This document shows, in pieces, positions 8,547 to 17,190 of a stretch of 64,000 nucleotides of DNA. This DNA is from Palsa-883 sp035696165 (GTDB lineage: Bacteria > Pseudomonadota > Alphaproteobacteria > Acetobacterales > Acetobacteraceae), in contig DASRQX010000351.1 of NCBI GenBank assembly GCA_035696165.1, positions 37,166 to 101,165 of the forward strand. Direction: 5' to 3'. The notes beneath the pieces are model-generated. The model was given only the letters and a program-made list of their open reading frames with translations, was not told where the DNA came from and ran no database searches. The first letter of the stretch is position 1. Each line of letters begins with the position of its first letter. The position numbers and the translations under genes are program-made.

Positions 8547-9419
8547 ATGGGAAGCCTGCGCTTTCGTCCCGGTGTTGCGCTGTTCATGCTGCCTGCGTTC
8601 GCGCTGTACTCGCTGTTCTTTATCGTTCCGTTCCTGCGCACGATGTACGGCAGCCTGTTCGACTGGAACGGCATGGAGAATGCCCGCTTCATCGGGCTGG
8701 GCAACTACGCGCAGCTTGCGCGGGACTCGCTGTTCCTGACGGGGATCGGCCGGGTGGCGCTGTGGGCGCTGCTGGCGATCATTTTCAAGGTGGGCACGGC
8801 GCTGGTGCTTGCCAGCATGCTGCGCCTGCCGATTCCAGGGGAGCGATTTTTCACCGGCGCGTTTTTCGTGCCGGTGGTGATCTCCTCCGCGGCGATCAGC
8901 CTGATGTTCACGCTGCTGTACGATCCGGATATCGGGCTGATCGACGTGGCGCTGCGCGGTGTCGGGCTGGGCTTTCTGGCGCATGCCTGGCTGTCCGATG
9001 AGAACCTTGCGCTTTATGCGGTTATTGCGGTGCCGATCTGGCACACGATCGGCTATTTCTTCATCATCATCCTCGCCGCGGTCCGCAACGTTCCGGCCGA
9101 GTTGTATGAGGCGGCGCGGATCGACGGCGCCGGCGCGCGCACGTTGTTCACCCGCATCACGGTGCCGTGCCTGTGGCCGGTGCTGCAGGTCTGCATCATC
9201 CTGGCGATCACGGCGGCGGTGAAAAGCTTTGACTATGTGTTCGTGATGACGAAGGGCGGCCCGGGGACCGCGACCGAGGTGCCGGCGACCTACCTGTTCC
9301 GCACCATCTTCACCAACCTTCAGCTCGGCTATGGCACTGCAATGGCATCGACGATCTTCCTGATCGCGCTGGTCAGCACGCTTGCCTTCCGCCGGCTGAC
9401 CACATTCCGGCTGGATTGA
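8547..9419 (+). CDS. Sugar ABC transporter permease, MalF/UgpA type
   Basis: This 290-residue inner-membrane permease has about six transmembrane segments and the EAA loop ELYEAARIDGAGARTLFTRI (about 194-213), which docks the ATPase. It is the first of two permeases forming the heterodimeric channel. I place the start at ATG 8547, ten bases after the binding-protein stop; an in-frame start at 8505 would lie inside the upstream gene. Its stop overlaps the next gene's TTG start, indicating tight coupling. Confidence 0.92.
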   Translation: MGSLRFRPGVALFMLPAFALYSLFFIVPFLRTMYGSLFDWNGMENARFIGLGNYAQLARDSLFLTGIGRVALWALLAIIFKVGTALVLASMLRLPIPGERFFTGAFFVPVVISSAAISLMFTLLYDPDIGLIDVALRGVGLGFLAHAWLSDENLALYAVIAVPIWHTIGYFFIIILAAVRNVPAELYEAARIDGAGARTLFTRITVPCLWPVLQVCIILAITAAVKSFDYVFVMTKGGPGTATEVPATYLFRTIFTNLQLGYGTAMASTIFLIALVSTLAFRRLTTFRLD

Positions 9420-10303
9420 GCCGCGTGCACGGTCTTGCCCCCTTTGCCGTCGGTCGCCGTCCGCGCCTGGTCGCCCGGTTGCGACGCCTTTCGCCGCTGG
9501 TTGCGGTGTATGTGGTGCTGGTCATCCATTCGCTGCTGACGCTGTTCCCGCTGGTTTGGGTGTTGAGCAATTCGTTCCGTAAGAACGATGCGATCCTCAC
9601 GAGCATGCGTCTGATCCCGGAATCGCTGCAACTGTCGAACTATGTCGAGATGCTGCATGTCACCAGCATCCCACTGGCGTTCTTCAACTCCTTCACCATC
9701 ACCCTGGCGAGCCTTGCTCTGCTGGTTGCGGTTGCCCTGCCGCTGTCCTTCGCACTGTCGCGCTTCCGTTTCCGTTTCGCCAACTGGGTGTTCATGTTCT
9801 TCGCGGCCGCGGTGCTGGTGCCCAGCGTGTCCGTGCTGCCGATGACCTTCCGGCTGTTCGCAGATCTCGGGCTGCTCGGCACGAAGTACGGCATCGCGTT
9901 CGTCTATGCGACGGAGCAGCTTCCGGTATCGGTCTTCCTGCTGGTGACCTTCATGCGGGCGATCCCGCAGGAGCTGGACGAGGCGGCGCTGATCGACGGT
10001 TGCGGGTTGTGGGACCTGTTCCTGCGCGTGGTGGTGCCGCTCAGCCGCAACGGAATCGTCACAATCCTGATCCTGGCGTTTGTCGCAGTGTGGAATGACT
10101 ACCTTACCGCGCTGGTGCTGCTGCCGGATCAGGAGAACCAGACGCTGTCGCTGGCGCTTGCTTATGCGAAGGACGAATATTTCGTCAATTACGGCATGAT
10201 GTCGTCGGCGATCGTGTTCGCAGTGACGCCGATGCTGATCGTCTATCTGTTTCTGAAGGACCGTCTCATCTCCGGCATGGCGGCGGGCGCCGTCAAGGGA
10301 TGA
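9416..10303 (+). CDS. Sugar ABC transporter permease, MalG/UgpE type
   Basis: The second inner-membrane permease is 295 residues with about six transmembrane segments and the EAA loop ELDEAALIDGCGLWDLFLRV (about 184-203). Its TTG start overlaps the TGA of the first permease (TTGA at 9416-9419). No MsmK/UgpC-type ATPase follows; the operon goes straight on to an aldo/keto reductase. The importer therefore probably borrows a shared ATPase from elsewhere in the genome, as is known for several family 1 sugar importers. Confidence 0.92.
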   Translation: MSRVHGLAPFAVGRRPRLVARLRRLSPLVAVYVVLVIHSLLTLFPLVWVLSNSFRKNDAILTSMRLIPESLQLSNYVEMLHVTSIPLAFFNSFTITLASLALLVAVALPLSFALSRFRFRFANWVFMFFAAAVLVPSVSVLPMTFRLFADLGLLGTKYGIAFVYATEQLPVSVFLLVTFMRAIPQELDEAALIDGCGLWDLFLRVVVPLSRNGIVTILILAFVAVWNDYLTALVLLPDQENQTLSLALAYAKDEYFVNYGMMSSAIVFAVTPMLIVYLFLKDRLISGMAAGAVKG

Positions 10304-10319
10304 GCACGCCGCCTGAAGG

Positions 10320-10362
10320 CCAGGGGGCAAAGCCCCCTGGCGGGTTTCAGGGCGGAGCCCTG
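10320..10362 (+). repeat. Double GC-rich hairpin between permease and reductase
   Basis: Two back-to-back palindromes occur here: CCAGGGGGCAAAGCCCCCTGG at 10320-10340 (9-bp perfect stem, AAA loop) and CAGGGCGGAGCCCTG at 10348-10362. There is no U-tract after either. It could reduce expression of the downstream reductase, protect the upstream mRNA, or simply be a dispersed intergenic repeat of a kind common in GC-rich alphaproteobacteria. Confidence 0.7.
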
Positions 10363-10400
10363 CCCTTCCTTCGTTCGTCTAGCTGTAAAAGGATGACACC

Positions 10401-11258
10401 GTGACCCTGACGAGCAAGTTTCCGCGGATTGGCCTCGCTACCAGCCGGCTTGGCTTCGGCGGCGCGGCGATGGGGCTGACCAATTATCTCGGTCATTTTG
10501 ACGCGGCGGGGAGCCGCGATGTCTCGCTCGCCGCGGTACGTCGGGCGGTCGAGCGCGGGATTACGTATTTCGACACCGCGCCCGGTTACGGGAAGGGGCT
10601 GTCCGAGGAGATCATGGGTGAGGCGCTGGAGGGTGTGTCCGGTGTCGTGCTGGCTACCAAGGTGCCCGTCGCCGCGGCCGCGGACGTGCGCGGCTCGCTG
10701 GAGGCGAGTCTGCGCCGGCTGCGGAGGTCGCGTGTCGATCTGCTGCAGATCCACGGCAACAGTTTCGATGGCGAGCCATTGGCACAGCTTCTGGCCAAGG
10801 GTGGAATGGTGGAGCAGCTCGTGCGGCTGCGCGAGGAGGGGCTGACCAGCACGATCGGGTTTACGTCAGAGGACAACAACCGCGGCGTCTACGCGCTGAT
10901 GGATACCGGTGCGTTCGACACGATGCAAATCTCGTACAATGTGGTGTTGCAGCATCCGTACGAGCCGACGCGGCCGTTCGGCAGCCTGTTCGAGGCGAAG
11001 CGGCACGGGTTGTTCACAATTTCCATGCGCACCTTCACCTCCGGCATTTTCCAGAAATGGATCCGGCTGGCGAACCCAGCGGACCGGTTCGACTACACCG
11101 CGGCGCTGATCCAGTTCGTGCTGTCGAACCCGCTGATCGACGCCGCGCTGGTCGGCATGCGCACACCGCAGGAGGTGGATGCCAATATCGCGGTCTGGCG
11201 CGACGAGGCCGGTCGTATCGACGTGACCGATCTGTGGACGCGCTACGTCGAGGGTTGA
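10401..11258 (+). CDS. Aldo/keto reductase, aldose dehydrogenase type
   Basis: A 285-residue NAD(P)-dependent aldo/keto reductase with the full catalytic tetrad: D58 in YFDTAPGYG, Y63, K87 in LATKVPV and H118 in LLQIHGN. The arrangement resembles D-threo-aldose 1-dehydrogenase/L-fucose dehydrogenase-like members. The start is a GTG at 10401. It is the last gene of the sugar importer cluster. Together with the amidohydrolase this suggests import of a sugar, oxidation to a lactone, and lactone hydrolysis; that pathway is inferred from context, not shown. Confidence 0.85.
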   Translation: MTLTSKFPRIGLATSRLGFGGAAMGLTNYLGHFDAAGSRDVSLAAVRRAVERGITYFDTAPGYGKGLSEEIMGEALEGVSGVVLATKVPVAAAADVRGSLEASLRRLRRSRVDLLQIHGNSFDGEPLAQLLAKGGMVEQLVRLREEGLTSTIGFTSEDNNRGVYALMDTGAFDTMQISYNVVLQHPYEPTRPFGSLFEAKRHGLFTISMRTFTSGIFQKWIRLANPADRFDYTAALIQFVLSNPLIDAALVGMRTPQEVDANIAVWRDEAGRIDVTDLWTRYVEG

Positions 11259-11471
11259 CCGCTGGCGAGGTGCTCGGACAGGCAGCCGGACGCCCGAGGT
11301 CCGTCCGTCGCCCCCGCGTAATCACGTGATGGACTGCGGCTGGGGCCATCTCACCCGCCATCCGGCAAGCGCACCAACGCCCGCATCCGGCGCCTGCAGG
11401 CGGCATAACCCGACCGACAGGCACTGCCCGCCGGGGACACCAGGTGATCCGAACCCGACAGACTGCCGGCT

Positions 11472-12173
11472 CTAGCCTGCGAGTAGGGGAACGAGATAAG
11501 GCCCCGCCAGCGAGGTGCAGACCGCGCCGAGCGCCATTGCGGCGCCGGCGACGGCGCCCGACAGCTGGCCTTCGACGACCGCTTCCGCCGTGCCTTGGCC
11601 GTGCGAGATCGCCCCGAGGGCCAACCCGCGTGAAACGGGGTGCGTGATCCCCGCGCGATTCATCAGCCAGGGGCCGAGGCTGGCACCCAGCATGCCTGTG
11701 ATGACGACGAAGATGGCGGTCAATGCTGGGGCGCCGTGCACGATCCTGGCGATCTCGACTGCAATCGGCACGGTCGTTGATTTGATTGCAATCGAGGCGG
11801 TGAGAACCTGGGACAAGCCAAGGATCCGTGCCGTCAGTCCCGCAACGACCATCGTTCCCAGCGAACCGGCGAGCAGGCCGCAGCCGGCAGGCACGATGTT
11901 TCTGAAAAATGACTGGCGGTTCTTGTAGAGCGGCAGGGCGAGGGCGACGGTCGCGGGTCCGAGAAGGAACGTCATGATGTCCTTCGCCGGCCCGTAATCG
12001 CCGAACGAAACCCCAGAACCAAGCAAGATCGCGATGATGATGACCGTGCTGAAGAGAACGGGCGTGGTGAGCGGCGATGGATAGCGCTTGCGTGCCACGA
12101 GGCTGATGCAATAGGCGCCAACCGTCACGACAATTCCGAAACCCGTGACGGCCGCGATCGGGAGCGCTGTCAT
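11472..12173 (-). CDS. lrgB: LrgB-family membrane protein
   Basis: A 233-residue inner-membrane protein with about six or seven hydrophobic segments. It carries the LrgB features LLGPATVALALPLY (about 71-84), SIAIKSTTVPIAVEIA and ALGAISHGQGTAEAV. LrgAB/CidAB proteins have been linked to murein hydrolase control, programmed lysis, and (in plants and some bacteria) pyruvate or glycolate transport. Its ATG (12171-12173) overlaps the lrgA stop, so the pair is coupled. A longer upstream frame to 13109 is a shadow and I excluded it. Confidence 0.88.
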   Translation of the reverse strand: MTALPIAAVTGFGIVVTVGAYCISLVARKRYPSPLTTPVLFSTVIIIAILLGSGVSFGDYGPAKDIMTFLLGPATVALALPLYKNRQSFFRNIVPAGCGLLAGSLGTMVVAGLTARILGLSQVLTASIAIKSTTVPIAVEIARIVHGAPALTAIFVVITGMLGASLGPWLMNRAGITHPVSRGLALGAISHGQGTAEAVVEGQLSGAVAGAAMALGAVCTSLAGPYLVPLLAG

Positions 12174-12616
12174 GACTTTCCTCCCCGCTGCCAGGGCTTG
12201 GCGAGCAGAACTTGTGAGACGAACCCCGCGAGCAGAATGCCGACGGCCGCGCTGAGGGCGAGAACCAGCATGATCGCGAGGCCATGTGCCAGCAACAGCG
12301 GCCCCGAATTCATCAGCCCGACCGTGATCGGCACGAAGAAGAACGCCAGATGCCTGAGCAGAAAAGATCCGGTGAGATCGAACCAGGCGAGCTTGACGAC
12401 GCCGAGCGCCAGCAATGCATAGAGGGCGAGCATGCCGACGAGGTTGCCGGGGATGGGCAAGGCCGCCTGTTTCACCGCCCAAACGCCGGCGAAGTTCAGC
12501 GCCCACAGCCCGGTCAGTTGCAGCGCCACGAGCGCCGCTGGTTCGAGCCGCGGGTGGACGATGCGAGAACGGTGCGCCGCGCTCGCCCCAACCGTCGGCG
12601 CGCTGCCGGCAATCAT
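12170..12616 (-). CDS. lrgA: LrgA/CidA-family holin-like membrane protein
   Basis: A 148-residue protein with four hydrophobic segments and the family signature PIPGNLVGM followed by LALGVVKL and FFVPITVGLM. It is the usual partner of LrgB and is predicted to be a holin-like or transporter subunit in the inner membrane. I start it at ATG 12616; the frame is open to 12889 and an ATG at 12721 is possible, but the added residues are Arg/Ser-rich, unlike the family. The stop overlaps the lrgB ATG by the ATGA arrangement. Confidence 0.85.
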   Translation of the reverse strand: MIAGSAPTVGASAAHRSRIVHPRLEPAALVALQLTGLWALNFAGVWAVKQAALPIPGNLVGMLALYALLALGVVKLAWFDLTGSFLLRHLAFFFVPITVGLMNSGPLLLAHGLAIMLVLALSAAVGILLAGFVSQVLLAKPWQRGGKS

Positions 12617-13219
12617 TGTGTTGGCGATCTGGTGCGTCCCTGATTGGCCTGCCACCTCGGCGGCGAGTTCGGTTTTCGGGTCGCCGGCGCGCAGATCGCG
12701 GGCCAGGAAGTCGCGATGCATCGGCAAGAGGGGACGTGTCGAACGCGGCGAGGAGCGCAAGGGCGACGAAACCGTCGGACGAGCGGTGGTGCTCCGCTTC
12801 GGCCGCCATGGCATCGTGTTTCGGGAGGCACGATTCGGGGCCGGCAAAGAAGCGGCGACGGATTCCGCCAATTCGGCCAGGTGGGTCATGGGGCGCTCCC
12901 GTTCGTGTGGCCTGCTTGTTGCCCTGACATCCTGCTGGCCGGTCGTAGCTGGGTGCTATCCAGATGGCGCAAAGTCCGGACAGATTGCGAAAAGTTTTGG
13001 CAATGTCGTGCGTTGCCCCGCCCGCCCGGATGCGGAAAATGGCCCAAGTTTGATGGATTTCTCGGTGATTCGGGTTCTGCCTTGCGTCCGGAGCCAGATT
13101 TTGCGTCATTCCGCCGGCCCTGACGGCGAGAGTTCTGCTGCCGGGGCCGTTTTGGCCGGACTCCGAGTGTCGTTACGCCGCGACCACCAGGCCGCTCCGG
13201 TTCTCCATCACCGCCCGCG
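12617..13219. other. Gap between lrgA and the AraC regulator
   Basis: About 600 bases with no gene I can support. The lrgA frame stays open to 12889 but its composition is not protein-like. Bases 12950-13050 are somewhat AT-richer (around GCGAAAAGTTTTGGCAATG) and are a reasonable place for the lrgAB promoter. The 13100-13219 end lies downstream of the AraC-type gene. No repeat or structured RNA was recognised. Confidence 0.4.
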
Positions 13220-14395
13220 TCAGGGCCTATCCCGGAAGCGCAGCGTATTGCGTCGCAGCGCGTCCGCTGGGGAGACGCCGAAAGCCGTCTTGTAAAGCTT
13301 GGTGAAACGGCCGGGATTGGTAAAGCCGTACTGGTAGGCGAGGTGCGTGACGTTGCCCACGAACTCGTCGTTGTTCAGGCACTGACGCACCGCCTCGAGC
13401 CGGGCCTGCAGGATCGCCGCAGCGGGCGTGGTGTCGCGAAACTGCTTGATGCCGAGTTGTAGACTTCGGACGCTGCATCCCGCGGCGGCGGCGACATCGT
13501 CTAGCGCGATCGGTTGCGCGGCATGGCTACGAATATACTCCTCGGCGCGCCGCACCGTGCCCGGCACCGCGGACCCGGCCGGCCGCGCCAGCCGCTGCGA
13601 GTAGTTATTCGGCAAACCCTGCAGCATCGAATAAAGCAACAGATCGGTGAAGGACCGGCAGGCCAGGTCGGAACCAGCGAACGAATGTGCGTTGCCCAGC
13701 GCCTCGGTAAGCAATCGCACCAGCCGCAGGACGCTCTGGCCCGGCGCGGTGTTCAGGTTTACGATAGGATCGAAGACTATGTCCTCCCTCACCGGGCCGC
13801 CCAGCAATCCTGCCAGCCTCTGCTGCAGGCTCGCAGCGGGGATCCAGATCGCAAGCCGCTCATGGTCATGGGTCGCAGCCAGCGTGGTACCCGGAACACC
13901 GCGATAGATCAGACCTACATGGGGGAACACATCAAAGCGGCCGAGCGTGCTGGTTCCAAAGCAGGTGAGTGCGCCCCGGCTAACGATTGTCAGGCAGTAA
14001 TCGGGCAGCCCGGTCTCGGTTATGACCAACTCGGCTGGGCAACGATCCGCGATATACGCGATGTCGAGTTCGCCAACCCCGCACGCCCCGCGCGTCGAAA
14101 GGATTTCGCCGCGGGTGTGATCCCCAGGGAGGGCGGCGGTCAGCCGGTACGTCAGCCGCCGGAAATACGGTTTAAGGAAGTATGGCTGCAGACGGGGCCA
14201 GTAAACACCGGATTCGAGTTCTCCGAGATCGCGCAGGTGGGCGAGCCTGAACCGGTCAAGCGGCACGCTGGCGGTCGGAGGTGCCGCGTGATCGCAATCT
14301 CGTGTCGTCCGGTCAGAAGCCACGGTGTCTGCATCAAACCTGCGGGAACCGTTCTTCCGGCGATCGGGCATGGGGTCCCCAATAGCGCTCACCAA
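13220..14395 (-). CDS. AraC-family transcriptional regulator
   Basis: A 391-residue regulator with a C-terminal AraC DNA-binding domain made of two helix-turn-helices (about 288-385). These include IALDDVAAAAGCSVRSLQLG and the signature end HLAYQYGFTNPGRFTKLYKTAFGVSPADALR. The N-terminal part (about 60-260) resembles the AraC-binding-like ligand domain of the FeaR/OruR type, with the GRFDVFP and HERLAIWIP stretches. The final RRN(T)LR end is typical. It is transcribed towards lrgAB and away from prmA, so it could control either neighbour or a distant catabolic operon. A second ATG at 14371 is possible. Confidence 0.88.
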   Translation of the reverse strand: MVSAIGDPMPDRRKNGSRRFDADTVASDRTTRDCDHAAPPTASVPLDRFRLAHLRDLGELESGVYWPRLQPYFLKPYFRRLTYRLTAALPGDHTRGEILSTRGACGVGELDIAYIADRCPAELVITETGLPDYCLTIVSRGALTCFGTSTLGRFDVFPHVGLIYRGVPGTTLAATHDHERLAIWIPAASLQQRLAGLLGGPVREDIVFDPIVNLNTAPGQSVLRLVRLLTEALGNAHSFAGSDLACRSFTDLLLYSMLQGLPNNYSQRLARPAGSAVPGTVRRAEEYIRSHAAQPIALDDVAAAAGCSVRSLQLGIKQFRDTTPAAAILQARLEAVRQCLNNDEFVGNVTHLAYQYGFTNPGRFTKLYKTAFGVSPADALRRNTLRFRDRP

Positions 14396-14709
14396 ACCGA
14401 CTGCTCCAGACCAGTAACGTCCCTGCTGTCCCAGCTCGCGATGGGCTGGGAGGGCACCGGGTGTGGAAGCAGGCGGCCCTAGAGTGTAGCATGGCTCAGC
14501 CCCACGAGGGGAAAATGTGGTAGTGTCTTAGTTCAAACCGGCACCGGCCCGCACCCCGCCCGGTTCAGGACAGGGACGCGGGAGGCATCCTTGCCATCGC
14601 TGTCAGGTTGACGAAGTGCACCAACGCCGGTCGAAGGGGCGCGGCGTGGGTCAATCGTTTCGTCACCTGGCATAGCGGGGTGCCGGCAATCGCCCGGGAG
14701 CAGAATCGG
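14396..14709. other. Divergent intergenic region, AraC regulator / prmA
   Basis: About 310 bases between two divergent genes. The prmA frame is open upstream to 14608, but the leader lacks family similarity. AT-richer sequence around 14490-14530 (GAAAATGTGGTAGTGTCTTA) could hold promoter elements. GGGAG at 14696-14700 is the prmA ribosome-binding site. I see no palindrome strong enough to call an operator. Confidence 0.4.
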
Positions 14710-15657
14710 ATGCGGGTCAGCGCCGCCGCGCTCGAGACCATCAGTGTGGACGTGCCGGAGGCGGCGCTGGAGGCTTTCGAGGCGGCGCTCGGCAGCGTCT
14801 GCGCAACGGTCGGATTTTTCCGTGACCCCGCTGGTGCACGGTGGTTTGTGGAAGGCATCAAGGCAGTGGGCGAGGGCAACGCGGCGCTGACCGCGGCGTT
14901 GGCGCTGGCGACCGCGTTGACCGGGGTGGAGGCTGCGCCGCGACGCACGGCCGTCCCGGCGGATGGCTGGCTGGCGCGCACCCGCGCCGCGTTTCCGCAG
15001 CAGCTGATCGGCCGCCGCTTCGCGGTGCGCGGTACGCATCTCTCCGGGCCTGCGCCGGCGGGGCGGATCACGCTGACGCTCGACGCGGCGCTGGCGTTCG
15101 GGTCGGGGGAGCATGGCTCGACGCGTGGCTGCCTGCGTGCGCTGGAGCGTGTGGCGCGTCGGCGGCCGCGGCGGATTCTGGATCTTGGGACCGGCTCCGG
15201 GATCCTGGCGATGGCGGCGGCGCGGCTGCTGCACCAGCGCGTGCTGGCGACCGATATCGAGCCGTGGTCGGTGCGGGTTGCTCGCGGGAACGCTGTGGTC
15301 AACCGGATCGGACCGATGCTGCGCTGCTGGCGGGCGGATGGTTGGCGTGACCGGGCGGTGCGGGCGGGTGGGCCTTACGATCTTGTGCTGGCGAATATTT
15401 TGGCGCGGCCGCTGTGCCTGATGGCGCAGCCGCTTGCGGCGCATCTGGCGCCCGGGGGGACTGCGATTGTGGCGGGGCTGCTGGTGGGACAGGCCAGGCA
15501 GGTTTTGGTCGCGCATCGCCGGCGGGGGCTGCGGCTGGAGGTGGTGATTTCCGAGGGGCCGTGGACGACGCTGGTGCTGCGCGCTGGATGTTCGGGAGGT
15601 CGTCGGTCCGCGGCACACGGCGTGCATGCCGCATCCGCGACGTCGCTGGCGGCGTGA
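14710..15657 (+). CDS. prmA: Ribosomal protein L11 methyltransferase
   Basis: PrmA trimethylates ribosomal protein L11 using S-adenosylmethionine. The 315-residue product has an N-terminal substrate-recognition part (1-125), the pre-motif AFGSGEHGST (about 134-143), SAM-binding motif I DLGTGSGILAMAA (about 159-171), ATDIEPW (motif II), and LANILARPL (about 226-234) in place of NPPY. The start at ATG 14710 with GGGAG upstream gives the usual length; an earlier ATG at 14608 is less likely. A mutated copy of the 3' part occurs at 19.1-19.3 kb on the far side of the amino-acid importer operon. Confidence 0.92.
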   Translation: MRVSAAALETISVDVPEAALEAFEAALGSVCATVGFFRDPAGARWFVEGIKAVGEGNAALTAALALATALTGVEAAPRRTAVPADGWLARTRAAFPQQLIGRRFAVRGTHLSGPAPAGRITLTLDAALAFGSGEHGSTRGCLRALERVARRRPRRILDLGTGSGILAMAAARLLHQRVLATDIEPWSVRVARGNAVVNRIGPMLRCWRADGWRDRAVRAGGPYDLVLANILARPLCLMAQPLAAHLAPGGTAIVAGLLVGQARQVLVAHRRRGLRLEVVISEGPWTTLVLRAGCSGGRRSAAHGVHAASATSLAA

Positions 15658-15660
15658 AGT

Positions 15661-15698
15661 GAAGTCGTGGATGCCGGCATGCGCCGGCATGACGGGGG
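15661..15698 (+). repeat. REP-A palindromic repeat, copy 2
   Basis: GAAGTCGTGGATGCCGGCAT followed by GCGCCGGCATGACGG is the clearest copy of the dispersed repeat; ATGCCGGCATGCGCCGGCAT folds into a tight stem. It lies between the convergent ends of prmA and the amino-acid permease gene, where it could act as a bidirectional hairpin. Confidence 0.8.
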
Positions 15699-15704
15699 GC
15701 TGGC

Positions 15705-16391
15705 TCAGGCTTCGATCTTTCGCAATAGCCGCTGCTCGACGATGGTGACTGCCCGGGTCAGCGGGAAGGCGATTACGAAATAGATGAAGGCGACCGTCGT
15801 CAGAATCTCGACCGGGTGGAATGTGCGCGTCGCTATGTTCTGCCCGACGTAGAGCAGATCGGACATGCCGACCGCGGAGACCAGCGAGCTTTCCTTGAAC
15901 AGACTGACGGTGTTGGAGAGCAGTGTCGGTATCGCGCGCAGGATGGTTTGCGGGAATACGACGTGGGTGATCTTGGCGAGGGGGGCAAGGCCAAGTGCCA
16001 CGCAGGCGTCGTGCTGTTCGCGCGCGATCGCCTTCATTGCGGCGCGGAAGGTCTCGCACGAGATGGCCCCCATGTAGAGGCTGAGCGCGATGATCGCCGA
16101 GGCCAGGCTGCCGATCTCGACGTGCAGCACGAGCGGCAGGCAGAAGAAGATCCAAAAGATCTGGATGAGCACCGGCGTGCCGCGGAAGAACTCGACGTAG
16201 AGCGAGCCGATTGCATAGATCAGCCGGTTCTCCGACATGCGCATCAGGCTGAGCGCGAAACCGAGCAGCATGCCCAGGACGACGCAGACGACTGTGAGTT
16301 TCAGTGTCGTTGCCAGGCCGACGAGCAAGGCGCTCCAATAGTCGAGGATGAAGCCGAATGAGAAATGATAGGTCATTGCGTGTGCTGCCAT
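15705..16391 (-). CDS. Polar amino-acid ABC transporter permease (second)
   Basis: A 228-residue inner-membrane permease of the HisM/GlnP type. It has about five transmembrane segments, the FFRGTPVLIQI stretch (about 64-74) shared by this family, and an EAA-type loop around EQHDACVALGLAPLAKITHVVFPQ. It is the last gene of a four-gene operon on the minus strand and begins right after the stop of the first permease. The pair likely forms a heterodimer that imports a polar or acidic amino acid across the inner membrane. Confidence 0.92.
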   Translation of the reverse strand: MAAHAMTYHFSFGFILDYWSALLVGLATTLKLTVVCVVLGMLLGFALSLMRMSENRLIYAIGSLYVEFFRGTPVLIQIFWIFFCLPLVLHVEIGSLASAIIALSLYMGAISCETFRAAMKAIAREQHDACVALGLAPLAKITHVVFPQTILRAIPTLLSNTVSLFKESSLVSAVGMSDLLYVGQNIATRTFHPVEILTTVAFIYFVIAFPLTRAVTIVEQRLLRKIEA

Positions 16392-17063
16392 TCAGCCGGC
16401 CAGCCGGCTTGCGTTGCGGCGCTCGAAATAGGCGGCGAGCTGGCCGACCGGAAACGAAATGGCGAGATAGATGACGGCGGCGATCGTGAAGGTCTCGATC
16501 GGGCGGTAGGTCTGGGTCGACATGGTCTTCGCCTGGTACATCAGGTCGGCGACCGCGACGAGCGAGACCAGGGCGCTTTGCTGGAACAGGCCGATCGCGT
16601 TGCTGATGAGGACGGGCAGCGCCAGGCGCAGCGCCTGCGGGAATACGACATGCAGGATGCGCGCGCGCCAGGAAAGGCCGAGTGCCACGCTGGCGTCGAA
16701 CTGGGCGCGCGGGATGGCTTGGATCGCCGCGCGGTAGGCCTCGGCGTTGAAGGCGGTGAGGTTGAGACCCAGCGCCAGCACGCCCATCGTTATGGCGTCG
16801 AGAAAGACGTTGAACAGGATGGGCACGCAGTAGAAGAACCACACGATCTGGATCAGTGCCGGCGTGCAACGAAAGAACTCGACGAAGGCGGTTGCCGGCC
16901 AGCGGATGACGCGTATGGGGCTCATCACCAGGAGTGCGACGCCGAAGCCGAGGGTCAGGCCGATGGCGTTCGCCAGGACGGTGAGTTGCAGGGTGACGAC
17001 CAGGCCGTCGAGCAGTTTGTCGAAGTCGCGGAAGACGAAGAAGAAGTTGAGGTGGTAGTTCAT
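16392..17063 (-). CDS. Polar amino-acid ABC transporter permease (first)
   Basis: A 223-residue inner-membrane permease of the HisM/GlnP type with FFRCTPALIQIVWFFY (about 66-81; the usual Gly after Arg is Cys here) and an EAA-type loop at AQFDASVALGLSWRARILHV. I start it at ATG 17063 (MNYHLNFFF), which aligns with its partner; the open frame continues upstream through a repeat and was trimmed. It directly abuts the second permease (stop at 16392, next start at 16391). Confidence 0.9.
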   Translation of the reverse strand: MNYHLNFFFVFRDFDKLLDGLVVTLQLTVLANAIGLTLGFGVALLVMSPIRVIRWPATAFVEFFRCTPALIQIVWFFYCVPILFNVFLDAITMGVLALGLNLTAFNAEAYRAAIQAIPRAQFDASVALGLSWRARILHVVFPQALRLALPVLISNAIGLFQQSALVSLVAVADLMYQAKTMSTQTYRPIETFTIAAVIYLAISFPVGQLAAYFERRNASRLAG

Positions 17064-17119
17064 GGGCGGAACGGTAGACCTGTCCGGGTGTTTGTGGGAG
17101 AGGTCGGCGGAGCGAGCAG

Positions 17120-17168
17120 CACCCTCGTCGCTTCGCGCCTCGACCTCTCCCGCAAGCGCGGGCGAGGT
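17120..17168 (-). repeat. REP-B palindromic repeat, copy 1
   Basis: ACCCTCGTCGCTTCGCGCCT followed by CGACCTCTCCCGCAAGCGCG and GGCGAGGT. The CTCTCCCGC/GCGGGAGAG arms are imperfect here. It fills the gap between the ATPase stop (17191) and the first permease start (17063) within the operon, so it may affect relative mRNA stability. Other copies are at 45.39 and 48.23 kb. Confidence 0.7.
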
Positions 17169-17190
17169 GTACTCGGAGTTGTTGGACTTC

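Noticed and set aside
10320..10362. Rho-independent terminator after the sugar permeases
   Set aside because: The stems are strong but no U-tract follows and the next gene seems to belong to the same cluster. Listed as a repeat instead.
11259..11471. Possible small gene between the aldo/keto reductase and lrgB
   Set aside because: No frame with a ribosome-binding site or protein-like composition; treated as plain intergenic DNA.
14533..16869. A 778-codon open frame on the minus strand
   Set aside because: It overlaps prmA and both amino-acid permeases; composition is Arg/Pro/His-rich, typical of a shadow frame.
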